DNA of 64,000 bases from Paenibacillus dendrobii (GCF_009807035.1 NZ_WUBI01000001.1:2046001-2110000), one strand, 5' to 3'. Positions 16,597 through 26,816 are shown, numbered from the stretch's first letter. Numbers and translations are program-made. The notes: generated by a model from the letters alone, not told the origin.

Positions 16597-17187
16597 TCAG
16601 CGCTTTCTCCACCAGACGATGACGGCGCTCGCAATTGCGATCAGAGCAATGACAATCACACCGATGCGGAGCGTCGAACGTTCCATCGCAGCAGCCACCT
16701 CATTCCAGTGATAACCTACAGCATGACCGATCAGCAAAAACGTTGTACAGAACAGCAATGCACCTGCTGCCGCATAGAGCAGATAACGGCTCACGGGAAC
16801 TTTGGAAATCCCCGCCATGTAGGAGGACAGATGCCGAAGACCCGGAACGAAATAGCCCAGTAAAATGCTCCAGGAGCCGTAGCGCTTAAACCAGGCTTCC
16901 GTGGACGCCAAGCGGCTTGGCGTTATCCGTATCCACTTGCCGTAACGTTCCAGCAGCGGCTTGCCCACCTTCCGTCCCAGCGTATAACTAATCATCATAC
17001 CTGTCATACTTCCTAAAAACGTAACTACAAGTGCCCCGGCAAAATGAAAATGTCCTTGCGCAATCATTCCTCCGAAAGTCGCGATTAGTGTCTCATCCGG
17101 AACCGGAATTCCCAAAATGCCTAGAGCAAGCAGTATAAACAACGCGATGTAACCGTATTGCGTCAGGAAAACCATAATTTCTGCCAA
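16597..17187 (-). CDS. DedA family membrane protein
   Basis: 196 residues from TTG 17187 (AGAGGT site upstream). About five hydrophobic segments; the DedA/SNARE-associated core includes GIPVPDETLIATFGG and the G-x-R motif region FVPGLRHLSSYMAG with its conserved Arg. DedA proteins are flippase/scramblase-like transporters acting on undecaprenyl phosphate or phosphatidylethanolamine; which lipid is used here is unknown. A basic tail ends the protein. It lies 97 bases upstream of xpt on the same strand. Confidence 0.9.
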   Translation of the reverse strand: MAEIMVFLTQYGYIALFILLALGILGIPVPDETLIATFGGMIAQGHFHFAGALVVTFLGSMTGMMISYTLGRKVGKPLLERYGKWIRITPSRLASTEAWFKRYGSWSILLGYFVPGLRHLSSYMAGISKVPVSRYLLYAAAGALLFCTTFLLIGHAVGYHWNEVAAAMERSTLRIGVIVIALIAIASAVIVWWRKR

Positions 17188-17348
17188 ACGTGTTACCTCT
17201 CTTTTCTCATGCGGATCTTCTAGAGTTTGTCATAAACCTGAGGTCTAACCGATTTTTGGACATGTTAAGTCATGTCCTTCATGTCCTCATCATAACCTGT
17301 ACTAAGCGAAGTGCACAATAGCGCCGCTTTAAAGCAGGGAGGAACATG

Positions 17349-18377
17349 ATGAAAACCGGGATACGCATTTTTCAAATCGCATTTACATACATCGGAACCA
17401 TCGTCGGAGCCGGGTTCGCAACCGGGCAGGAAATCATTCAGTTTTTTACCCAGTACGGCAAATGGGGGGCTCTGACCATCATGGTTGCCACGGCCCTGTT
17501 CGTCTGGCTTGGAACGAAGATGATGCTCATGTCACGACGGATCTCTGCCAGATCCTATGAAGATTTGAACAAGCATCTATTCGGACCTCGGGCAGGAGCT
17601 GTCATCAGCATCATCATGCTGATTATACTGATCGGCGTTAACAGCGTCATGTTGGCCGGTGCGGGTTCAGTATTTATGGAGCATCTCAATATGCATTATC
17701 AGACAGGCCTGCTGCTAACGATTATTGGAACCTATTTGCTTCTGAAGCGCGGCATTCAAGCCATCTTGCAGATTAACAGTATCGTCGTTCCTATGATGTT
17801 GACTTTATCTGTGCTTATCGTGCTTAATACGCTCAAGATGCCCACAGCTGACCGCTTCCTTAGCTTATCAACCGACCAGCATATGGTGGCCGTCTGGTTC
17901 TCCCCCATTATCTACACGGCCTTTAACCTCGTCATGGCCCAAGCCGTGCTTGTGCCCCTGGGAAGCAAGACAGAAAGCGCAACCGCGGTAAAATGGGGCG
18001 GGATCGCCGGAGGCATCGGTGTCGGACTGATGCTGCTCTCTGCTCATATAGCGATCTCTGCACACATGCCGGGCATCCGTCAGTATGAAATCCCTATGGG
18101 CAGTATCGCAACGCATCTCGGTGCGGTTGTCCAAATCATTTATGTGCTGCTCATTTTCATGGAAATATTCAGCACGTTTGTTGCCGATATTTATGGAATT
18201 ACGCTCCAAATTCAACAGCACACCACGCTGTCTCCGAAGCTCATATCCGTAGGTGTCATGTTCATCTGCTTCATGCTCAGCCAGTTTGGCTTCAGTTCGC
18301 TATTGTCCGTGTTATACCCGCTGTTCGGCTGTCTGAGCATCCTGTGGGTCGTGAAGCTCATGCTCAAATCGGGATAA
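17349..18377 (+). CDS. ykvI: YkvI family membrane protein
   Basis: 342 residues and about ten transmembrane helices. The N-terminal IAFTYIGTIVGAGFATGQEIIQF is typical of the YkvI family, distantly related to amino-acid transporters of the APC/LeuT fold (unwound TM1 with GAGFATG). Two adjacent ATGs occur at 17346 and 17349; the second is better spaced (six bases) from GGAGG. Substrate unknown. Its last 14 bases overlap the convergent yhaN gene. Confidence 0.85.
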   Translation: MKTGIRIFQIAFTYIGTIVGAGFATGQEIIQFFTQYGKWGALTIMVATALFVWLGTKMMLMSRRISARSYEDLNKHLFGPRAGAVISIIMLIILIGVNSVMLAGAGSVFMEHLNMHYQTGLLLTIIGTYLLLKRGIQAILQINSIVVPMMLTLSVLIVLNTLKMPTADRFLSLSTDQHMVAVWFSPIIYTAFNLVMAQAVLVPLGSKTESATAVKWGGIAGGIGVGLMLLSAHIAISAHMPGIRQYEIPMGSIATHLGAVVQIIYVLLIFMEIFSTFVADIYGITLQIQQHTTLSPKLISVGVMFICFMLSQFGFSSLLSVLYPLFGCLSILWVVKLMLKSG

Positions 18378-21300
18378 TTTCGGCCTCGGACAGCCTTTTC
18401 CGTACCTGATCCGACATATACCTGTGGCAGGTGAGCAGAACGATCTGCCTGTCCGAAGCCAGCCTGCCGACCAAATCAAGTGCGGAGCACATCCGTTCTT
18501 CATCGAAATTAACGAATAAGTCATCCAGGATCAAGGGGATCGAGAGTGAGCTGTTCATACTGCCTGCAAGCGCGAAGCGCATTGCCAAATACAGCTGCTC
18601 TGCCGTCCCCCGGCTCAGCTGCGAGCTGTCGATCAGACTACCGTCATGATGCTCCGCAAGCAGCTTTTTCTCACCCAATTTCATCACAATCCGTCTGTAA
18701 TTCCCTCGGGTAAGTTCATGGAAATAAGTTGAGGCCAACTTCAGTACCTGAGGCTGTTTTTCCTGTTCGTAAATCCCCCGGGTCCTCGTGATCAATTCCG
18801 AACAGATGGAAAGCACCGCATACTCTGCAGCAATGTCTTTCAACATGGACTTCTGCTCCTCCAGCTGCTGCAAAGCGGTATCATGCGAGCAAAGACCCAC
18901 CAGTTGATCCTTTTCCTGCAAAAGCCTTCCCCGCTGCTGCTGCAGTTCGTTCCATCGCTTCTCAGCCTGCGCCAAATCTTCTTCCGCTCTGTAGCATGCG
19001 TCATCAAGTGCGGTATTATCATGCCGTTCCAGCATATCCTCCAAAACCCGCCTCTGCTCATCCGGCCACCCGCTGAACATCGCGACTTCCAGCTGCCTAA
19101 TCATGCGGTCCAACTCAGTACGGCGTCCCGCCAGCGTGCCCATTCTTAAAAAAGTCTCCTCATCCGCTGCCTGTGCCTCATCAAGAAGCGACTGCATCAT
19201 CTTGGAAGACCGGTTCCGTTCCCCGTTCAATCTTAGAATCTCCTCTTGAATCGGCTCAAGCTTTGAGCTGACGGCCTCCTTCTTGCGAAGAAGAACCTGC
19301 TGTTCCTCCCACGCCTGCCTTCTCAATTCCAGCCGGGAGATCACATGGATGCCCTGCGTCTCCTGCTCTGCCAATAACAAAAGGCATTCGTTCTCATAGG
19401 CTTCAATTTCCTGCCTCAGAGATTCCTGTTTGCGTTCCAGCGCGTCAAGCCGCCGTACCAGCTCCATTCCCTGTTCAGCGAATCCAAACATATCCATTAC
19501 CGTTTCAGGCGAGCATCCTTCCGCAAGGCCTCGCTCCGCAAGCCAGAACTGCCACTGAGAGTCCAGCTCCGCAAACGTGCTTTCTTCTCCATCCATTTTA
19601 CGAATGAGATCGGATAATTCCCGCCGCAATAATTCAGCCCGCTGCCTCGCCTCAGCTGCTTCCGATTTCGAGCGTTCCAGTTCCTCTTGCCACAGCAGAT
19701 AAGCGTCGACCAGCTTCCGAAGCCCACGCAGGGCAGACTCCATATCCTCCTCGGGGATGGGGAATTCTCGCAGACGATGGCCTGCCGAAGCCGCAGCCGT
19801 CAGAGGATCGGAAATCAGAGAAGTCATCAAGCGTGACAAGCGTTCTTCTCCCGTCTCAGAAATCTCCTGCGTTAACCGTCCCCTAGTTCTTCGGGAATGA
19901 CGGTTCTTATCTGTCAGAGCCTGACTTCCCCGCCACAGCAAAACATCGGCTATGACAAAAACCAGAAGAGCAGCCACAGCCCCCCATGGAGTGTTCATAA
20001 ACCATAAAGCGGCCGGAAAGATCACCGTCAGCACAGCGCAGGCCCATAGCAGCTTACCGTACAATGCCTTCATCCGCCCGTTGATCAGGGCATCCCTTTG
20101 TTCCTGCTCCATCGCCGAGCTCCGTTTTAGCCTGAATTCGCGCCATCGTTCCGCTTCCGATTGCAACTCCTGCCAGATCGGCAGCAGTTCTGCCTTGGTT
20201 TGCGGAATAAATATGTGAAAGCGCTCTTTGCCAGCTTCCTTTCGTTCGCGAAGAGCGTTTTCTGCGTGGCTCAGCTCATATTCTGCCGTTTCCAGCTGCC
20301 TATGTCTCTGCTCACGTTCAAGCGCAAGCCCTTCCATCCTACGGTCATATTCGGCAAAACCAGCCGAATATCGCCGGACGGTTTCTCTCTCGGAGACCGC
20401 TCCGGAGAAGGCTCTTAAGTGGGATATTCCCCATCCGGGATGAATCTGCAGAAGCAGTCTCTGGAGCTGCTGCGTCAACGCTGCCTCCTCGCCGGACAAC
20501 TCTTGTAGCTCCTTCATCCGCATTTCCATATACTCGCGGCGGCTCGAAAGCCTCTCAATAATCGGGCCTTGACTTATCAACTGTTCGTCTGTCCGGAGCT
20601 CCTTCAGCCGGTTATTCCAATCCTCCGAGGCTCGTTCGAGCTCCTCCAGCCTGAGATCTATCCGATTAAGTTCTTCGCGCAAACGTTCCCAGCGCGGGAG
20701 ACCTTCTGCAGGAAACGGAATTTCGCCTGAAATCGCCCCCCGTTCCATAGACGCTTCCTTCCATTCCAACCACTGCGTGCGAATTTCCTGCGCTTTGTGA
20801 ACCACGACAAGTTGTCTGTTTACGTCTGTCTTGCATTTTTCCGCTTCCGCAATTTTTTGCTGGGTATCCTCCAGATTAGATTCGGCGGTCATATATTTGG
20901 ACAGATAGGAACGACTTTCGGCAATTTCACGCTGCAGCTGCTCCATTCTCAGCAGGATCTTGGCGCTCTCCTGCACACGCCCCCGCGGCTTGTACAGCTT
21001 CTCCATATGCTGGGTAAGCTTTCTTTCGGCCCGGACGATTTCTCCGCCTCCGCCGAAGCCGGCATGGAACAGATAACTGCTCATTTCGTCGGATTGCAAG
21101 GTTCGGATTTCCTGAAGCTCCGTCAGGGTAACGGCAAACAGCTGATTGAACATATCCCTTGTCATCCCGCCCAAAAGCTCTTGCTCCAGCTCATTCTGTG
21201 TCCTCTCTATAGCAACTCCTTGGGCTTCTGTTTTCACGATGGACAGCCGTTCTCCGCGTCCGCTTCCCGAGCGCTGCTCCGAGGAAGCATATCTGGTGAC

Positions 21301-21549
21301 GGTCCACTTCGAACCGTCTGCCGCCTCCGCAACCAGCACGCCCCCATGGCTGCCGCCTCCGGGAGGCTCATATCGTTCAGTAGGGTACATGCGGCCGGGT
21401 ATGCCATAAAGCATCGCTCGCACGAACATGAGAATGGTGCTTTTCCCCGCTTCATTCGGGCCTGCGAGCATAGATATGGGAGCATTAAAATGGATCTCCC
21501 GCTCTTTGATTCTGCCGAAGCCATGAATGTACAAGCGCTCAAGCCTCAT
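18364..21549 (-). CDS. yhaN: SbcC/Rad50-like ATPase YhaN
   Basis: 1061 residues. The N-terminal ABC half has Walker A GPNEAGKSTIL (about residues 31-41), then long coiled coils interrupted near the middle by a pair of hydrophobic segments (about 500-545: LLWACAVLTVIFPAALWFM, AVAALLVFVIADVLL), which would put the coiled-coil arm in the membrane. The C-terminal half carries the ABC signature LSRGTAEQLYLAMRFAL and Walker B PLILDDLFVNFD. It partners the nuclease YhaO, whose stop codon it overlaps by 11 bases, as in Bacillus subtilis. Role: DNA-end processing or repair is inferred from the Mre11/Rad50 resemblance. Confidence 0.92.
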   Translation of the reverse strand: MRLERLYIHGFGRIKEREIHFNAPISMLAGPNEAGKSTILMFVRAMLYGIPGRMYPTERYEPPGGGSHGGVLVAEAADGSKWTVTRYASSEQRSGSGRGERLSIVKTEAQGVAIERTQNELEQELLGGMTRDMFNQLFAVTLTELQEIRTLQSDEMSSYLFHAGFGGGGEIVRAERKLTQHMEKLYKPRGRVQESAKILLRMEQLQREIAESRSYLSKYMTAESNLEDTQQKIAEAEKCKTDVNRQLVVVHKAQEIRTQWLEWKEASMERGAISGEIPFPAEGLPRWERLREELNRIDLRLEELERASEDWNNRLKELRTDEQLISQGPIIERLSSRREYMEMRMKELQELSGEEAALTQQLQRLLLQIHPGWGISHLRAFSGAVSERETVRRYSAGFAEYDRRMEGLALEREQRHRQLETAEYELSHAENALRERKEAGKERFHIFIPQTKAELLPIWQELQSEAERWREFRLKRSSAMEQEQRDALINGRMKALYGKLLWACAVLTVIFPAALWFMNTPWGAVAALLVFVIADVLLWRGSQALTDKNRHSRRTRGRLTQEISETGEERLSRLMTSLISDPLTAAASAGHRLREFPIPEEDMESALRGLRKLVDAYLLWQEELERSKSEAAEARQRAELLRRELSDLIRKMDGEESTFAELDSQWQFWLAERGLAEGCSPETVMDMFGFAEQGMELVRRLDALERKQESLRQEIEAYENECLLLLAEQETQGIHVISRLELRRQAWEEQQVLLRKKEAVSSKLEPIQEEILRLNGERNRSSKMMQSLLDEAQAADEETFLRMGTLAGRRTELDRMIRQLEVAMFSGWPDEQRRVLEDMLERHDNTALDDACYRAEEDLAQAEKRWNELQQQRGRLLQEKDQLVGLCSHDTALQQLEEQKSMLKDIAAEYAVLSICSELITRTRGIYEQEKQPQVLKLASTYFHELTRGNYRRIVMKLGEKKLLAEHHDGSLIDSSQLSRGTAEQLYLAMRFALAGSMNSSLSIPLILDDLFVNFDEERMCSALDLVGRLASDRQIVLLTCHRYMSDQVRKRLSEAEIIPI

Positions 21550-22861
21550 CGATTTCCTTGTCCCCCTTTCCTTCTTGATGGCCGGAAAGAAGGTGAATGG
21601 CCATTTCTTCAGCCCGGTTCAGCCACAGCGTCTTCTCTTCTTCATCGATACCGCTCAGCAGCCTGCTCAGCTCCCGATTGGACGTCAGAGGATTCAAGGC
21701 ACTCCGTAGCAGCTCGCTACGGCTGTTCCCTTCTTCACGTGTCTGCTGCGCGAAGCGGAGCAGTTCTCCAAGAAAGCTGTCCTCCTTCAACAAGGCATGA
21801 CGATCGACCCACGGCCCCGATCGGACTTGAAAGCTTTCCACCCAGACGAGGCCTTCGAACCCGCTAGTTTCCACAGCCGATCGTACTGCTCTGCGCTGCA
21901 GCTCATGCAGCAACTCGTCCGCGATGCGCCCGTCTTCCAGCTTCTCATGCAGGCTTCCCCGACCCGTAAGAATAAACCGGACGATGCTCATTTTGCCGGG
22001 ACATTCGTTTCGGATGTACTGCATCCTGTCTTCCACCAGCAATTGAAACGCTTCTTCGTCTTCAACGCCGTCTATCGGGATCGTCTCTTGAAACCAGCGA
22101 ACCGTATCCAACTCATGAAATTCCATGTTTGGCTCCCCGATATCGTTCACCTGTACTACATAACAACCCTTTTTTCCGGTTTCGCGGACGCTTCGTCCCT
22201 GAATGTTGCCCGGATAAACAATATGGGGACGCTCATGCAGTACCTGTCTCTTATGAATATGTCCAAGAGCCCAGTAATCATAACCCGAACCAATCAAATC
22301 CTGCCGGGTACACGGTGAATAAGTTTCATGGGCCGGGTCTCCATCCACATTGGCATGCAGAAGCGCAATATGGAACAGGGATTCTTCCCTGTTCCTGCGA
22401 AAGTGAAGCGATGTATTTTCCGTAACTTTGGAAGTCGGATAGGATATGCCGCCGATAACTGCTGCTGGTCTCTTATCCTGTCTCCGAATTGCTACTACCT
22501 GTTCAAATTCAGGACCAAATACATGCACATGCTCTTTTTTTCCGGATTTCATGCGCGGGCTGTCGAGAGGATCATGATTCCCGTGAATGATATATGCCCT
22601 GATCCCCTGCCCACCCAGCCGATCCAGCGCTTCGTGAAACCGCAGCTGGGCCTGAAGCGACGAGTCTTGGGCATCGTAAACATCTCCGCTGATCACCAGA
22701 AAATCAACCTGTTCTGAGATCGCCAGCTGCACCAAGCGATCAAGCGAAGCAAACGTGGACTCGCGTAAAAAGGAGCGGATCCCCTCCGACAATTCGCTAA
22801 TGCCCTTAAACTGGCTGTCGAGATGAAGATCCGCGGCATGAATGAACTTGAAAGAAACCAT
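21539..22861 (-). CDS. yhaO: Mre11/SbcD-like metallophosphoesterase YhaO
   Basis: 440 residues. The calcineurin-like phosphoesterase motifs appear in order: FIHAADLHLDSQ (D-x-H), VISGDVYD (GD), IIHGNHDPL (GNHD), IALLHANVDG and YWALGHIHKRQ (GHxH). These coordinate two metal ions for DNA exonuclease activity. The C-terminal part would contact the YhaN ATPase encoded next, with overlapping genes. A glycosyltransferase gene lies 12 bases upstream on the same strand, making a likely three-gene operon. Confidence 0.92.
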   Translation of the reverse strand: MVSFKFIHAADLHLDSQFKGISELSEGIRSFLRESTFASLDRLVQLAISEQVDFLVISGDVYDAQDSSLQAQLRFHEALDRLGGQGIRAYIIHGNHDPLDSPRMKSGKKEHVHVFGPEFEQVVAIRRQDKRPAAVIGGISYPTSKVTENTSLHFRRNREESLFHIALLHANVDGDPAHETYSPCTRQDLIGSGYDYWALGHIHKRQVLHERPHIVYPGNIQGRSVRETGKKGCYVVQVNDIGEPNMEFHELDTVRWFQETIPIDGVEDEEAFQLLVEDRMQYIRNECPGKMSIVRFILTGRGSLHEKLEDGRIADELLHELQRRAVRSAVETSGFEGLVWVESFQVRSGPWVDRHALLKEDSFLGELLRFAQQTREEGNSRSELLRSALNPLTSNRELSRLLSGIDEEEKTLWLNRAEEMAIHLLSGHQEGKGDKEIDEA

Positions 22862-22873
22862 TCAATCACTCTT

Positions 22874-23998
22874 TCATGAAGAATATTGTAAGTATAATTT
22901 TTTAAGTTCGTTCACGGCATGAGTCAAGGAATAATGGCTCTTCGCCTTATCCCAGGCCGTGCGAGCCAAATCATAGCGATAGAGCGGATCGGCAATGACC
23001 TTCTCCAGCGCTTCGCTGAGCGCCATATAATCTTCTGGAGGCACGAGGAGGCCGTTGACGCCATCTTCGATCTGCTCGGATATGCCGCCGACATCCGTTC
23101 CGACTAATGCCAGGCAGCTCAGGGCAGCCTCCGCAAAAACGGAGCCGAAAGCTTCCGCTCTGGATGGCAAAACGAATATATCAAAGAAAGGCATGAATTC
23201 CTCCGGATGGAGCGTATATCCGTAAAAAATGGTTTCATTATATATGCCAAGCTGCTTGGCCAGCGTTTCAAGCTCCGTGCGGAAAGGACCGTCCCCAATA
23301 ATATGAAGCACATAATCCAGGCCGTTTTTCTTAAGCTCAGCACAGGCTTTAAGTAAGATGTCAAGCCCTTTGGCAGGCACCAGGCGGCACACGGTGATCA
23401 GCTGAGGCACTTCATTTTCATGCGGAACGGGCTTAAAACGTTTTTCATCAAAACCGTTTGGCGTTACGCCTATTCTTTCCGGCTGATCGACGTAGGCACC
23501 CAGATAATCCGCGAAAGACCGTGACACGGTCAGCATTCGTTCGCTCCGCAGCTCCAGTTCGCGATAAAGGGAAACGAGGAACCGGTGCTCCGGGCCGTCA
23601 GCTTCGATTCTCCCATTCAGAATCAACTCTTTTTCATAACTAGAGTGGATGCTTTGTATGAGCGGAATATCGGGAAACACCTGTTTCATCGCCAGGCCCG
23701 CGATCGGATGATGGGCATGAATCAGATCATATGGCTTTTGAATGCGAAGTTTCGTCCACCACAGGTAATCCCTGTAGGTCTGAATATATTTTTGAACCGT
23801 GGGGCTGTCACCGTATTCCGTCCAGTCGAAGGTTTCGAAACGGATCTCCTCATGGCCTTTGTTGCGGATGCGCTTGGGCAGCCAGAACATCTCCATATCC
23901 CACCTTGACGATTGAAACCGCTCCTGCATATAAGGAATCATCGAGGAAACGCCACCCGGTTGCTCCGGTGGAAAGAAGAGTGCTTGCAGTAATCTCAT
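22874..23998 (-). CDS. GT4-family glycosyltransferase
   Basis: 374 residues with a GT-B fold: N-terminal glycine-rich loop PPEQPGGVSSMIPYM, then DLIHAHHPIAGLAM, the acceptor/donor hinge VTPNGFDEKRFKPV, LITVCRLVPAKGLD, and the donor-binding motif LPSRAEAFGSVFAEAALS (E-x7-E, about residues 287-304). Such enzymes transfer a sugar from an NDP-sugar to a lipid, glycan or small-molecule acceptor; the acceptor cannot be read here. No other polysaccharide gene is near, and the 12-base distance to yhaO suggests cotranscription with the DNA-repair pair. Confidence 0.88.
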   Translation of the reverse strand: MRLLQALFFPPEQPGGVSSMIPYMQERFQSSRWDMEMFWLPKRIRNKGHEEIRFETFDWTEYGDSPTVQKYIQTYRDYLWWTKLRIQKPYDLIHAHHPIAGLAMKQVFPDIPLIQSIHSSYEKELILNGRIEADGPEHRFLVSLYRELELRSERMLTVSRSFADYLGAYVDQPERIGVTPNGFDEKRFKPVPHENEVPQLITVCRLVPAKGLDILLKACAELKKNGLDYVLHIIGDGPFRTELETLAKQLGIYNETIFYGYTLHPEEFMPFFDIFVLPSRAEAFGSVFAEAALSCLALVGTDVGGISEQIEDGVNGLLVPPEDYMALSEALEKVIADPLYRYDLARTAWDKAKSHYSLTHAVNELKKLYLQYSS

Positions 23999-24211
23999 GG
24001 GGAATGCCCCTTTCCGTAATCTCTTATTCTCCGGGAATCTGCAGAATCACCCAGCTTTGCGGACTTTGGCTGCCATTTATGATCGAACGATAAATTTCCG
24101 ATCAATATAATAGGCCTCTACTGCAGATCCCCCTCGTTTCAGGATCTTTGAAATTATGATATATTAGAACATATGTTTCAGTAAAGGAAAACCATTTTCG
24201 GGAGCCGATAT

Positions 24212-25366
24212 ATGATTATGCCTTACACATCTGGATCATCATCCGCCATTCAGGCGGGTATAGCTTCAGCTTGCAGTCTGTACATCATACTCATCATGAC
24301 GCTAATGTGCCTCATTATGTACAGCAAGCAGCGAAAAAAAGCCTATTTGTCGATGGTGACTGCCTTTCTTTTCATTATGACATACGAAAGTCTGAACATC
24401 CATTTCGCTTTTTCACCGGATCGGAATCATGGAAGCGGTATTTGGGCAGCCGATCTGCAAATTTTTTCGTTCCTGCTCCTGAATCTCTCGGTTTATCAGT
24501 TGTACAGGCGAATGAACCGAGCTTCTTATACGGTATTTGCTGTTCTAACGCTGCTGTTTTTAGTGCCTGTCAGTTCAGCATTCATTCCTTTTGGAGGAAC
24601 CGGCTGGCAAAAGCTTTACTTGGATGTCTATCAGCTGGGCATTCTATGTGCGGGAGTTTCCTTTATTTCGCCGCGGATCGGTCAGCGCGGGAAATATTTC
24701 GCGGGAATCGCCGTGTATTTTGTGTATATAGCGATCGGAATGCTCTCCCGTTATGCAAACGAACAGGGAGCATGGATCGATGGAGCGTTATTGTGGCTGC
24801 CGCTTGCGTACTACACCATCCTATTCTTGATTCTGTTTGAACGCATTGTCGAGCTAATGCAGTCGATTTACCGTTCCTCCATAACGGATGGTCTGACGAA
24901 TCTCTATAACCGCCGCTATTTCACAAAACAACTGAACCGTTATGTCGAGCAGGGCGTCAAGGTATCCATGATCTTTTGCGATATCGACAATTTCAAAAAG
25001 CTGAACGATACCCAAGGGCATCATCGTGCAGATTTGGTATTAAAGCAGGTTGCAGCTATTATTGATGAAGAAGTATCCGAGTTCGGTCTTAGCGGCCGGT
25101 TTGGCGGTGAAGAGTTGGTGGGGCTGGTCGTGGACAAGCGGGCCAAGGTCGCCCAGATCGCAGAACGCATTCGTGCCCGAGTAGCCGAGGAATCCATTGT
25201 GACACTAAGCGTAGGATACAGTTCACTGCGTAAAAATGTCTCTGCCGAAGAACTGGTGCAACAAGCCGACCAGGCGATGTACCGCTCCAAAACGACAGGC
25301 AAGAACAAGGTATCCCCTTACCGGGTACCTTCACCGAAGAAGGACGCGGAAGAAACCGTATCCTAA
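24212..25366 (+). CDS. Membrane-bound GGDEF protein (putative diguanylate cyclase)
   Basis: 384 residues; GGGAG lies eight bases before ATG 24212. About seven hydrophobic helices fill residues 15-215, then a GGDEF domain (about 225-370) beginning DGLTNLYNRRYF. The active loop reads GRFGGEELVGL: the catalytic acidic pair is kept but the usual fifth residue F is L, and the nucleotide-binding GHxxGD-like segment reads GHHRAD, Ala replacing Gly. The RxxD inhibitory site is absent. It may make c-di-GMP with altered activity or only bind it. A weak promoter (TTTCAG-17-TATATT) lies upstream. Confidence 0.85.
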   Translation: MIMPYTSGSSSAIQAGIASACSLYIILIMTLMCLIMYSKQRKKAYLSMVTAFLFIMTYESLNIHFAFSPDRNHGSGIWAADLQIFSFLLLNLSVYQLYRRMNRASYTVFAVLTLLFLVPVSSAFIPFGGTGWQKLYLDVYQLGILCAGVSFISPRIGQRGKYFAGIAVYFVYIAIGMLSRYANEQGAWIDGALLWLPLAYYTILFLILFERIVELMQSIYRSSITDGLTNLYNRRYFTKQLNRYVEQGVKVSMIFCDIDNFKKLNDTQGHHRADLVLKQVAAIIDEEVSEFGLSGRFGGEELVGLVVDKRAKVAQIAERIRARVAEESIVTLSVGYSSLRKNVSAEELVQQADQAMYRSKTTGKNKVSPYRVPSPKKDAEETVS

Positions 25367-25459
25367 TGCAGGAAAACATACATAACCATCATTATCAAAC
25401 AAAACAATCATGAGGATTTCCGAATCCGGACAACCATGTTGAACAAAGGAGTTTGAACC

Positions 25460-26806
25460 ATGGGCAAAGAAAATCTGCCTTCCGTATACATTGAACAAAT
25501 GAAACCCATACTTGGCGGGGATCTTCCCGCTTTTTTGCACAGCTATGATCATCCGCGAACACAAGGTCTGCGCTTTAACGAACTGAAAACCTCTCCCCAG
25601 CTTAAGCAGGCAGTCATCTCCAAGTTTGACCTGACGCCGGTTCCCTGGTGCCCAAGCGGGTACTACTATACGGAAACATCCAGACCCGGCAAGCATCCGT
25701 ACCATCAGGCAGGGCTGTATTATATTCAAGAGCCGTCAGCGATGTCGGCGGTTGAATTGCTGAATCCGCAACCGGGTGAGACCATCCTGGACTTGGCGGC
25801 CGCACCCGGAGGCAAAAGCACTCATATCGCCTCCAAAATGCAGGGCAAGGGAGTCCTTGTCTCCAATGAAATACATCCGGAACGCGCTAAAATTCTTGCA
25901 GAGAACGTGGAACGGATGGGTGTCGCTAACGCCCTTGTTACCTGCGCCGCACCGGATGAGCTCTCCCGCCGGTTTCCGGAGGCTTTTGACCGAATCATGC
26001 TGGACGCTCCTTGTTCGGGTGAGGGCATGTTCCGGAAGGATCCCAAGGCATTGGAAGAATGGTCCCCCTCGCTGGTAGAGATGTGTGCGGTCCGCCAGCG
26101 CGACATTCTGGACCACGCCTATCTGATGCTCAAGCCTGGAGGAACGATGGCTTATTCGACATGCACCTTCAACCGTAGTGAAAACGAAGACATGATGGAG
26201 CAATTCACAACCCATTATCCCGACATGGAGATCGTTGAAATGAAACGGTTATGGCCTCATCAAGAGGCCGGAGAAGGGCATTTCGTAGCCTTGCTCCGAA
26301 AGCAGGAGAATCCGGAACAGACCGGAGCAGAGAAGAAAAAATCCCGTAAAGCACAAAATAAAGGTAAAAATAACAAAGCTGAGCAAACCGCTTTGAGCGA
26401 GTTTGCCGCTTGGTCCGCCGAAGAACTCCCCGGATACCGGCTCCCACCAGGCAGTCCTGTGTTATTCGGAGAAGCCCTGTACCTGCTCCCGGCAGAAGAA
26501 CCACTTTCTGTTAGCGGCCTCAAAATTCCAAGAGCAGGCCTTCATCTGGCTCATTTGAAGAAAAACCGGATCGAACCCGCCCATGCGCTGGCCATGGTCC
26601 TAACGCCGGAGCAAGCCAAACGGCATATACAACTCGCTGCGAGCGATCCACAGGTGGATGCGTACCTGCGCGGGGAAACGCTGCCTGTTGATCCGATGCT
26701 TCGCGGATGGACGCTCGTAACCGTAGATGGTCTACCATTAGGCTGGGGCAAAGCAAGCGGAGGCCAGCTGAAGAATCATTATCCCAAAGGTCTTCGCCAA
26801 TTTTAA
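25460..26806 (+). CDS. RsmF/RsmB-type rRNA (cytosine-C5)-methyltransferase, copy 1
   Basis: 448 residues; AAAGGAG precedes ATG 25460. The SAM-binding motif is ILDLAAAPGGKSTHIA (about residues 108-123), followed by the two catalytic cysteines of RNA m5C methyltransferases: DAPCSGEGMFRKD and YSTCTFNRSENE. A lysine-rich linker (residues about 290-315) leads to a C-terminal RNA-binding (PUA-like) region with LRGETLPVDP and GWTLVTVDGLPLGWGKA. Target is probably a cytosine of 16S rRNA. A paralogue on the opposite strand begins 3.3 kb further on. Confidence 0.9.
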   Translation: MGKENLPSVYIEQMKPILGGDLPAFLHSYDHPRTQGLRFNELKTSPQLKQAVISKFDLTPVPWCPSGYYYTETSRPGKHPYHQAGLYYIQEPSAMSAVELLNPQPGETILDLAAAPGGKSTHIASKMQGKGVLVSNEIHPERAKILAENVERMGVANALVTCAAPDELSRRFPEAFDRIMLDAPCSGEGMFRKDPKALEEWSPSLVEMCAVRQRDILDHAYLMLKPGGTMAYSTCTFNRSENEDMMEQFTTHYPDMEIVEMKRLWPHQEAGEGHFVALLRKQENPEQTGAEKKKSRKAQNKGKNNKAEQTALSEFAAWSAEELPGYRLPPGSPVLFGEALYLLPAEEPLSVSGLKIPRAGLHLAHLKKNRIEPAHALAMVLTPEQAKRHIQLAASDPQVDAYLRGETLPVDPMLRGWTLVTVDGLPLGWGKASGGQLKNHYPKGLRQF

Positions 26807-26816
26807 ACCATCCAAA

